A DNA stretch of 5,149 bases from Pseudomonadota bacterium (GTDB lineage Bacteria > Pseudomonadota > Gammaproteobacteria > Burkholderiales > Burkholderiaceae_B). The stretch spans positions 1 to 5,149 of the forward strand of contig JAEYVD010000478.1 in the NCBI GenBank assembly GCA_023432075.1. The letters run 5' to 3'. Shown here one piece after another: positions 1-5,149 of this stretch. Each line of letters opens with the position of its first letter. Position 1 is the stretch's first letter. Under the pieces are notes generated by a model. The model was not told the origin of the DNA. It saw nothing but the letters and a program-made list of their open reading frames with translations, and did no database searches. A program made the translations under genes and the position numbers.

Positions 1-1
1 G

Positions 2-2026
2 CTGGTGGCGGTAATGGTGATCGTGATCGCCACGTTCGACTGGAACCGCGCCAAGCCCATGATCAACGAACGGGCCACGGCGGCCATGGGCCGCCCGTTT
101 GCCATCAACGGCGACCTGAGCGTGCGATGGCAACGGGAGGCGGGCGAGGGCGGCTGGCGCAGCTGGGTGCCGTGGCCGCGTGTGGTCGCCAACGACATCA
201 CCATTGCCAATACCGAATGGGGTAAGGCGCCGCACTTCGCCACCCTCAAGCGCGCGGAGTTCAGCCTGTCCCCCTTGCCGCTGCTGGCCCAGCACGTCGT
301 CATCCGTCATATCCAGTTGACCGAGCCCGCGGCTGACCTGGAAAGGCTGGAAGACGACCGCGCCAATTGGGTCTTCACGCTGCCGGAGTCCGGCGAGCCG
401 TCCCCCTGGGTGCTCGACATCAATGAGATTGGCTTTGACAAGGGGCGAGTCGGCTATGCCGACGAAGTCATGAAGGCCGACCTGACTGTGCTGGTCGATC
501 CGCTGGGCAAACCCGTGCCATTCGCGGACGTGCCCGGTAAAACCTTCGTCCCCGAACACGGCTCGGCCGTCGCGCCGCGCGACTACGTGTTCGGATGGAA
601 GGTCGACGGCAAGTACAAGGGGCTGTCCACCAAGGGCGAGGGCAAGGTCGGCGGCATGCTGGCCTTGCAGGATCCCAAGCAGCCATTCCCCTTGCAGGCC
701 GACGTGGCCATCGGCGGCACGCGCGCCTCGGTCGCGGGCACGCTGACCGATCCCGTGCATCTGGGCGCGCTGGACCTGCACCTGAAATTGTCCGGCTCGT
801 CCATGGCGCAGCTGTATCCGTTGACGGGTGTCACGCTGCCGGACACCCCGCCCTACAGCACCGACGGTCACTTGGTGGCCAAGCTGCAGAACCCCGGCGG
901 GGCGGTGTTCGACTACAAGAATTTCAACGGCAAGGTCGGCGACAGCGATCTGCATGGCGACATCAGGTTCGCGCTGGGTGCGCCCCGTCCCAAGCTGACG
1001 GGCAAGCTGTCGTCCAAGCTGCTGCAAATGGCCGACCTGGGCCCGCTGATCGGCGTGCCGTCCGGCGGCGGTCCGAAGGCTGACACGGACAAATCCAAGG
1101 ACGCGCCCGCCAAGCCCAAGGGCGGCAAGGTGCTTCCCACGCAGGAGTTCCGCACCGACCGCTGGCGCGACATGGATGCCGATGTGTCGCTGGACGCGGC
1201 GCGCATCGTCCACGACAGCAAGCTGCCGCTGTCCAATCTGTCCGTCCACGTCATTTTGCAGGACGGCAAGCTCACGCTGGATCCGCTGCGCTTCGGCATG
1301 GCCGGCGGGACGATGAACGCAACGGCGCGACTGGACGGCTCGAACGCCCCGCTTACCGGCCGCATCGACATGCACGCACGCCGGCTGCAGCTCAAGCAGC
1401 TGTTCCCATCGGCCGAAGCCATGCAGAAAACCCTGGGCGAGCTCAACGGCGACTTGGCGATCAGCGGCACCGGCAACTCCGTGGCGGCCCTGCTGGGCAC
1501 GGCGACGGGCGACGTCAAGATGCTGGTCAACGACGGCGTCATCAGCCGCAGCCTGATGGAGCTTGCGGGACTGAACGTCGCCAACTACGTGGTCTCCAAG
1601 CTGTTCGGCGACGACGAAGTGAAGATCAATTGCGGCGCGGCCGATCTGGAACTGAAGCGCGGCGTGATGACGCCGCGCATCTTCGTGTTCGACACCGACA
1701 ACGCGCTGATCACCATCACTGGTTCGGCCAGCTTTAAGGACGAGACCATGGATCTGGATATCGATCCCGACAGCAAGGGCTTTCGCATCTTCTCGCTGCG
1801 CTCGCCGTTGTATGTGCGCGGGACTTTCGGATCGCCCGACGTGGGCGTGCACGTCGCGCCGCTGGCGGCGCGCGGCGCCGGCATGGTGGCGCTGGGCGTG
1901 CTGCTGACGCCGGCCGCCGGGCTGCTGGCGCTGATTGCGCCCAGCGCGAATGACGACAATGCTTGTGGCCCGCTGCTGGAACAGATGCGCAAGCCGCCCA
2001 AGGCGCCCGCGCCGGCCAAGAAGTAA
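2..2026 (+). CDS. AsmA-family envelope protein, YhjG type (5' partial)
   Basis: The AsmA family consists of large periplasmic proteins anchored to the inner membrane by one N-terminal helix, and is linked to outer-membrane and phospholipid homeostasis. The open frame enters from the left edge, so the true start and roughly 15-20 residues of the anchor are missing. What remains is the end of a hydrophobic segment followed by the hallmark ATFDWNRAKP and GRPFAINGDL. Numbering from the GTG at base 5, further motifs are RSWVPWPRV (52-60), VDPLGKPVPF (164-173), LPDTPP (278-283), ADLGPLIGV (343-351) and FGDDEV (534-539). These match what I recall of E. coli YhjG, and the length (about 690 when complete) fits YhjG better than AsmA itself. 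A Lys/Pro/Gly-rich linker (about 352-376) separates the N- and C-terminal halves. Near the C-terminus are a hydrophobic stretch (about 625-646) and a basic Pro/Ala/Lys tail. The only two cysteines are C543 and C654. It converges on the cyclase gene and is probably not in its operon. The family call is firm; the precise role is not known from sequence. Confidence 0.93.
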   Translation: MVAVMVIVIATFDWNRAKPMINERATAAMGRPFAINGDLSVRWQREAGEGGWRSWVPWPRVVANDITIANTEWGKAPHFATLKRAEFSLSPLPLLAQHVVIRHIQLTEPAADLERLEDDRANWVFTLPESGEPSPWVLDINEIGFDKGRVGYADEVMKADLTVLVDPLGKPVPFADVPGKTFVPEHGSAVAPRDYVFGWKVDGKYKGLSTKGEGKVGGMLALQDPKQPFPLQADVAIGGTRASVAGTLTDPVHLGALDLHLKLSGSSMAQLYPLTGVTLPDTPPYSTDGHLVAKLQNPGGAVFDYKNFNGKVGDSDLHGDIRFALGAPRPKLTGKLSSKLLQMADLGPLIGVPSGGGPKADTDKSKDAPAKPKGGKVLPTQEFRTDRWRDMDADVSLDAARIVHDSKLPLSNLSVHVILQDGKLTLDPLRFGMAGGTMNATARLDGSNAPLTGRIDMHARRLQLKQLFPSAEAMQKTLGELNGDLAISGTGNSVAALLGTATGDVKMLVNDGVISRSLMELAGLNVANYVVSKLFGDDEVKINCGAADLELKRGVMTPRIFVFDTDNALITITGSASFKDETMDLDIDPDSKGFRIFSLRSPLYVRGTFGSPDVGVHVAPLAARGAGMVALGVLLTPAAGLLALIAPSANDDNACGPLLEQMRKPPKAPAPAKK

Positions 2027-2030
2027 ACAG

Positions 2031-2063
2031 GCGAGAAGGCCGGCGCAGTGCCGGCCCTCTCGC
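2031..2063. terminator. Convergent (bidirectional) intrinsic terminator hairpin
   Basis: A 14-base inverted repeat pairs 2031-2044 (GCGAGAAGGCCGGC) with 2050-2063 (GCCGGCCCTCTCGC) around a 5-base loop, with a single A/C mismatch. It fills the 62-base gap between two convergent stop codons, starting 5 bases after the AsmA stop. Read on the minus strand, the stem is followed by a T-rich run (TGTTTACTTCTT), as expected for the end of the cyclase operon. Read on the plus strand, no T-run follows, so termination of the AsmA transcript there may be weaker or may need Rho. Confidence 0.75.
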
Positions 2064-2088
2064 TGTCATCAGCGCGCGGCGCTCCTGC

Positions 2089-3675
2089 TCAGGGCATCGT
2101 CCGGAATCCGTCCGGCGCGGCGTCGTCGGCCGAGCAGACCCTGTCGCGGCCGTGATTCTTGGCGTAATAGAGCGCCTGATCCGCGCGCTCAAAGACGGCT
2201 TGCAGCGTTGTGCCCTGTTCTGGGTAATGCGCCACGCCGACGGAAATGGTGATGGGGGCGGGCAGGTTCGAGCCTTCCGCGGAGGCCAGGCGCGCGCGCA
2301 GGCGCTGCGCAATCGCGATGGCCGCCGCCATGCTGGCGCCCGGCAGCAGCATGACGAATTCCTCGCCGCCCGGCCGCGTCAGCACGTCACCGCTGCGCGA
2401 ACCCTCTCGCATGACACCGGCCAACGCCTGCAAGGCCTGATCGCCGGCCGCGTGGCCATAGCGATCGTTGATGCGCTTGAAATGGTCGATGTCGATCGCC
2501 ACGATGGCGACCGGCGTACCCTCGGCGCCCAAGAGCGCCAGCGCCTCGTCCATGCCGCGGCGGTTCAAGAGACCCGTCAGCGTGTCGGTCGTGTTCTCCC
2601 GGCGCAGGTCGCTGAGCTTGTGGTGAAACGACGCCAGTCCCGTCAGCAGCGCGCGCCGCAATTGCGCTGCCTCGAAATACCACGATCGCACGGCGCGGAT
2701 GCGGTCCGCGGAATCCGGGTCCTGCATGCGCTTGGCAATGCTTGCCATCTGCCCCAACGGGCGCGCGATCCAGCGCGACAGCAGCCAAATCAGGGCGACC
2801 GATAAGAGCAGCAGCGGCAGCGTGTTGCGCACCGTGGCCATCAGCAGGTCGGCCATCGGGCGCAGCGTGCTGTCCACCGGCCGCTGCGCGATGATGCTCC
2901 AGCCCGTGCTGGGAACCGGCGCGTAACCGGCCAGCATGTCGCGGCCATCGCTGTCGATGAAGCGCAGTTCACCCGTCTCGCCGCGCCGGGCGCCCGCCAG
3001 GGTGTCGTTGTCGGGGGCGGGCTTGCCCAGCCGCGCGCGGTCCGGGTAGTAGATCAGCGTGCCCTTGCGGTCGATGACGTAGAGAAACGAATCGTCGCGG
3101 TAGAAATGCTCGTCGAGCAAGCGATCCAGCACGTTGTCTTCGTGCAGATAGAGCGAGCCTGCGATAAAGCCGAGGTAACGGTAGTCGCGCGAAAAAATCG
3201 GCTGGGTGTAGAGGATCTGCCAGCGGCCGTTGCTGGCCTGAAAGGGTTCGCTGATTGTGGGGTGGCGGGTGGCGAGCGCCTGCTTGACCGCGTCGCTGAC
3301 CAGTTGGTGGCCCAGCAATTGCGGATACGACGGCGACACGGCCAGCACCTTGCCCTGGGGCGACGCCACGAAGCTGGAATTGAAGTGGCCCATCTGCTGT
3401 TCCAGCCGCCGCGTCTCGGCGGCCATGCGCTCCGGGCGGCTTTCCATGTCGGCCAGTTCGTCGGCGCTGTAGGACAGGTAGCGATGGATGTCGTTCAGCA
3501 GTGCGTTGGTGGTCAGCGCCAGCTTGGACGCATAGATGCGATTCGTGTCCATCGCATTGCGCAAGAGCAGATCGCGCTGCACGAGATAGCTGGCATGCAG
3601 GCCGCCCGCAAGCACCACAAGGACCGACAGCAGACTGATCCACAGGATGAGACGCCGCAGGTCGACACGGAACAT
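2089..3675 (-). CDS. Membrane-bound diguanylate cyclase with Cache-like sensor and GGDEF domain
   Basis: It should make cyclic di-GMP from two GTP at the inner membrane under control of a periplasmic signal. The chosen ATG (3673-3675) gives 528 residues and puts the first membrane helix (about 7-28) right at the N-terminus. A longer in-frame start at 3738 would add 21 polar residues and overlap the TetR gene. Residues about 29-283 form a periplasmic double-Cache-like sensor, with typical elements LYVIDRKGTLIYYPD (198-212) and GYAPVPSTGWSIIAQRP (250-266). A second helix (about 284-303) leads into a HAMP-like linker beginning near ARPLGQMASIAKRM. The GGDEF domain (about 364-514) has DTLTGLLNRRG, DIDHFKRINDRYGH with metal-binding D395, the active-site GGEEF (436-440), and an inhibitory-site RSGD (427-430) exactly five residues before it. 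It therefore looks active and subject to product inhibition. No EAL or HD-GYP domain is present. It starts 11 bases after the TetR stop with only a weak ribosome site (GACGG), so translational coupling is likely. The signal sensed is unknown. Confidence 0.93.
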   Translation of the reverse strand: MFRVDLRRLILWISLLSVLVVLAGGLHASYLVQRDLLLRNAMDTNRIYASKLALTTNALLNDIHRYLSYSADELADMESRPERMAAETRRLEQQMGHFNSSFVASPQGKVLAVSPSYPQLLGHQLVSDAVKQALATRHPTISEPFQASNGRWQILYTQPIFSRDYRYLGFIAGSLYLHEDNVLDRLLDEHFYRDDSFLYVIDRKGTLIYYPDRARLGKPAPDNDTLAGARRGETGELRFIDSDGRDMLAGYAPVPSTGWSIIAQRPVDSTLRPMADLLMATVRNTLPLLLLSVALIWLLSRWIARPLGQMASIAKRMQDPDSADRIRAVRSWYFEAAQLRRALLTGLASFHHKLSDLRRENTTDTLTGLLNRRGMDEALALLGAEGTPVAIVAIDIDHFKRINDRYGHAAGDQALQALAGVMREGSRSGDVLTRPGGEEFVMLLPGASMAAAIAIAQRLRARLASAEGSNLPAPITISVGVAHYPEQGTTLQAVFERADQALYYAKNHGRDRVCSADDAAPDGFRTMP

Positions 3676-3686
3676 GACGGCATCCG

Positions 3687-4334
3687 TCAGCTGCGGGCGC
3701 GGCCCGGGGGATCGCCGGAAGGCGGTGAGGCGTCGCAAGCGAGCGCGTCCCAGGCGCGCATCGCCTGCCGGGCCACCGCCTGCAATGTCTTGCGGCTGGC
3801 GCCGTCGCGGGCCTGGATCGACATGCCGTGCAGCACTGTCGTGTAGAACGCGGCCAATCCCTTCAAATCAGTCCCGGCGGGCAATTCACCCACCGCAGCC
3901 CCGGCGGACAGGCGGGCAAGAATGCGGCTTTGCATCTCGCGCCGGTTGTCCCCCAGAAAATGCCCCACGCTGGCCTGGTTGTCGCAACCGGCCGGCGCGC
4001 CCAGCACGATCATGCAGCCGGGAGGCAGGCCCGGCGCCGTGAAGCGCTCGGCCGAGGCAAGCAGCATGGCCTCGATGGCGTCACGCGCGGTCGGCGCCGC
4101 CAGCAGCGCGCGCCGCGCCGAGCCGCCTTCCGTGTCGCGGTACAGCTGGACGGCTTCCCGGAAAAGGCCTTCCTTGGAACCGAAGGCGCCATAGAGACTG
4201 GGCGAGTTGATGCCCATCGCCTCCGTCAGATCGGACAGCGATGCCCCTTCATATCCCTTCGACCAGAAGACTTCCATGGCCTTTTGCAAGGCTTGGTCCC
4301 GGTCGAAGTTGCGCGGGCGCCCTCGTTCAGCCAT
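3687..4334 (-). CDS. TetR/AcrR-family transcriptional repressor (BdcR/NemR-like)
   Basis: This is a ligand-responsive DNA-binding repressor of 215 residues, a normal length for TetR proteins. The N-terminus GRPRNFDRDQAL leads into the TetR domain, with the helix-turn-helix at about 32-51 (SLSDLTEAMG, then SPSLYGAFGSKEGLF). This SLYxAFGSKxGLF form recalls E. coli BdcR (YjgJ). The C-terminal ligand and dimer domain includes PPGCMIV. Its cysteines C107 and C117 sit ten apart, as C106 and C116 do in NemR as I recall it. R176, in QARDG, falls where NemR has the reactive K175. A third cysteine, C200, lies in the tail. The start has no clear ribosome site; a small hairpin (CGGG/CCCG, 4337-4351) lies just upstream, and no other ATG, GTG or TTG start exists in frame between here and the nearest operator. 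It is divergent from the SDR gene with operator-like dyads between them, so autoregulation and repression of the SDR are likely. It is probably co-transcribed with the downstream cyclase. Family call certain; target and ligand inferred. Confidence 0.94.
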   Translation of the reverse strand: MAERGRPRNFDRDQALQKAMEVFWSKGYEGASLSDLTEAMGINSPSLYGAFGSKEGLFREAVQLYRDTEGGSARRALLAAPTARDAIEAMLLASAERFTAPGLPPGCMIVLGAPAGCDNQASVGHFLGDNRREMQSRILARLSAGAAVGELPAGTDLKGLAAFYTTVLHGMSIQARDGASRKTLQAVARQAMRAWDALACDASPPSGDPPGRARS

Positions 4335-4361
4335 GCCGGGGATTTTACCCGTGCCAACTAT

Positions 4362-4381
4362 TTTGTGTTGATCGATAAAAA
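4362..4381. promoter_or_regulatory. Operator-like dyad O1, proximal to the TetR gene
   Basis: The site reads TTTGTG-TT-GATC-GA-TAAAAA. It matches the stronger dyad O2 (4418-4437) at 14 of 20 positions, keeping the TTTGT arm, the central GATC and the TA.AAA arm. Its own symmetry is imperfect: four of six outer pairs plus the GATC core. It lies 27 bases upstream of the TetR start codon, where binding would block transcription of the TetR-cyclase operon. The most likely role is an autoregulatory site of lower affinity. It could also be a chance resemblance in AT-rich DNA. Confidence 0.5.
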
Positions 4382-4386
4382 ATTCA

Positions 4387-4416
4387 TTGACCAGTCATTA
4401 CGCGCCCGGCGATGAT
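4387..4416 (+). promoter_or_regulatory. Putative sigma-70 promoter for the SDR gene
   Basis: A -35 box TTGACC (4387-4392, five of six consensus bases) is followed after 18 bases by a -10 candidate GATGAT (4411-4416, four of six, with the key second A and final T). An alternative -10, GATATT at 4414-4419, has a poorer 21-base spacing. The predicted transcription start falls inside operator O2. The -35 region also carries a short dyad TGAC-CA-GTCA (4388-4397). No convincing promoter for the minus-strand TetR gene could be picked out in the same region. Confidence 0.45.
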
Positions 4417-4417
4417 A

Positions 4418-4437
4418 TTTGTACCGATCACTACAAA
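4418..4437. promoter_or_regulatory. Operator-like palindrome O2 at the SDR transcription start
   Basis: A 20-base dyad reads TTTGTA-CC-GATC-AC-TACAAA: both six-base arms are perfect reverse complements and the central GATC is symmetric, leaving only the two inner pairs mismatched. Size and symmetry suit a TetR dimer. It begins one base after the proposed -10 box and ends just before the SDR ribosome site GAGG (4440-4443), so a bound repressor would block initiation. It is centred 56 bases from the related site O1. Confidence 0.65.
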
Positions 4438-4450
4438 ACGAGGTTTGACC

Positions 4451-5149
4451 ATGCAGAACTTGAACGGCAAAGTGGCGTTCGTCACCGGCGGCAGCCGGGG
4501 CATCGGCGCCGCCATCGTGCGCCGGCTTGCGGCCGACGGCGCGGACGTGGCCTTCACGTACGTCAGCGCGTCGTCGGCCGCGCCCGCAGAGGCGCTGGTC
4601 CAGGAACTGAAGGCGCAGGGCCGCCGTGCCGCAGCGATCCAGGCCGATTCCGCGGACGCCGCCGCCGTCAGGCGCGCCGTGGAAACCGCCATCCGCGAAC
4701 TCGGACCGGTGGATGTGCTGGTCAACAACGCCGGCGTCTTCCTGGCCGGGCAAATCGCGGACAACACGTTGGACGACTACGAGCGGACGATGGACATCAA
4801 CGTGCGCGCGCCCTTCGTCGCCATCCAGGCGGTTGAGTCCGCCATGCCCGATGGCGGACGCATCATCAACATCGGCAGTTGCCTGGCTGCCCGCGCCGGC
4901 CGGGCAGGCGTCGCGCTGTACGCCGCCAGCAAATCCGCGCTGGTCGGCCTGACGCAAGGCTTGGCCCGCGACCTGGGTCCGCGCGGCATCACCGCAAACG
5001 TCGTGCACCCCGGTCCCATCGCCACCGACATGAACCCGGCCGACGGCGACCGCGCCGCCGACATGGTGGCGGTGCTGTCCTTGCCCCACTACGGCCAAGC
5101 GCGCGACATCGCGGGGATGGTCGCATTTTTGGCAGGACCCGAAGGCCGC
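4451..5149 (+). CDS. NADP(H)-type SDR oxidoreductase, BdcA-like (3' partial)
   Basis: This is a classical short-chain dehydrogenase/reductase, a cytoplasmic enzyme expected to reduce a carbonyl substrate with NADPH. The start is ATG 4451, with GAGG at 4440-4443 seven bases upstream. The frame stays open for 233 codons to the window edge. With about 245-250 residues normal, only the last 13-16 or so are missing; the visible end, AFLAGPEGR, normally precedes the final TG...DGG segment. Cofactor motif TGGSRGIG lies at 12-19, D66 contacts adenine, and NNAG is at 92-95. The catalytic tetrad is N117, S143, Y157 (YAASK) and K161. R16 in the glycine motif and the lack of an acidic residue after the second strand (TYVSAS) point to NADP(H). 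The segment GPRGIT.NVV.PGPI.TD.NPA.G closely resembles E. coli BdcA as I recall it, but many SDRs labelled 3-oxoacyl-ACP reductase share it. Without fatty-acid genes nearby, a FabG role is not favoured. Expression is probably controlled by the divergent TetR protein. Substrate unknown. Confidence 0.93.
   Translation, partial: MQNLNGKVAFVTGGSRGIGAAIVRRLAADGADVAFTYVSASSAAPAEALVQELKAQGRRAAAIQADSADAAAVRRAVETAIRELGPVDVLVNNAGVFLAGQIADNTLDDYERTMDINVRAPFVAIQAVESAMPDGGRIINIGSCLAARAGRAGVALYAASKSALVGLTQGLARDLGPRGITANVVHPGPIATDMNPADGDRAADMVAVLSLPHYGQARDIAGMVAFLAGPEGR

Noticed and set aside
913..1584. A 223-codon minus-strand open frame within the AsmA-family gene
   Set aside because: Ser/Pro-rich, no recognisable domain, and lies wholly opposite well-conserved AsmA-family sequence.
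3676..3738. Upstream extension of the cyclase by 21 residues
   Set aside because: The extension is polar and basic, overlaps the end of the TetR gene, and would bury the membrane anchor that naturally starts at the ATG at 3675.
3106..3846. A 246-codon plus-strand open frame opposite the cyclase and TetR genes
   Set aside because: It spans the antisense of two different confirmed genes and shows no domain.
4370..4429. GATC cores of the two dyads as Dam-methylation switches
   Set aside because: Dam control of this type is known in gamma-proteobacteria; nothing here shows a Dam enzyme, and GATC is better explained as the symmetric centre of an operator.
4335..4450. A c-di-GMP riboswitch in the divergent leader
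   Set aside because: The predicted leaders are far too short (about 30 bases on the SDR side) to hold such an aptamer.
4387..4836. Plus-strand 149-codon frame overlapping the start of the SDR gene
   Set aside because: It is an Arg-rich out-of-frame shadow. The SDR frame from 4451 carries a good ribosome site and all SDR motifs but has no stop before the window edge, so it is easily missed.
4358..5098. A 246-codon minus-strand open frame opposite the SDR gene
   Set aside because: It is antisense to a complete set of SDR motifs on the plus strand and encodes a Gly/Val/His-rich sequence with no recognisable domain. Long antisense frames are expected in GC-rich coding DNA.

Overview
The window is GC-rich, tightly packed bacterial DNA with proteobacterial gene families. 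The AsmA-type protein and the overall style suggest a beta-proteobacterium of the Burkholderiales, possibly Achromobacter or Bordetella-like. That assignment rests on recalled family resemblance, not on a search. I see no mobile element, CRISPR array, tRNA or rRNA.

Layout: (1) 2-2026, plus strand, is a large AsmA-family envelope protein of the YhjG type, cut at its 5' end by the window edge. (2) 2027-2088 is a 62-base convergent gap holding a strong hairpin that probably terminates transcription from both sides. (3) 2089-3675, minus strand, is a membrane-bound diguanylate cyclase with a Cache-like periplasmic sensor, a HAMP-like linker and a GGDEF domain with active site and inhibitory site intact. 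(4) 3687-4334, minus strand, is a TetR/AcrR-family repressor lying 11 bases upstream of the cyclase, so the two probably form one operon. (5) 4335-4450 is an AT-richer divergent control region with a promoter and two related operator-like dyads. (6) 4451-5149, plus strand, is an NADP(H)-type short-chain dehydrogenase/reductase (SDR) that runs off the window about 13-16 codons short of its expected end.

How the genes may work together: the TetR gene and the divergent SDR form a classic repressor/target pair, with one dyad at the SDR transcription start and a diverged copy just upstream of the TetR gene. Both proteins resemble, from memory, E. coli BdcR and BdcA, a pair linked to biofilm dispersal and c-di-GMP. 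Here the repressor also appears to share an operon with a c-di-GMP-making enzyme, so one ligand-responsive repressor could control both an NADPH-dependent reductase and a diguanylate cyclase. The repressor also carries two cysteines spaced like the sensing cysteines of NemR, which suggests an electrophile or oxidant as the signal. This linked module is the most interesting content of the window. Its function is inferred, not shown by the sequence.
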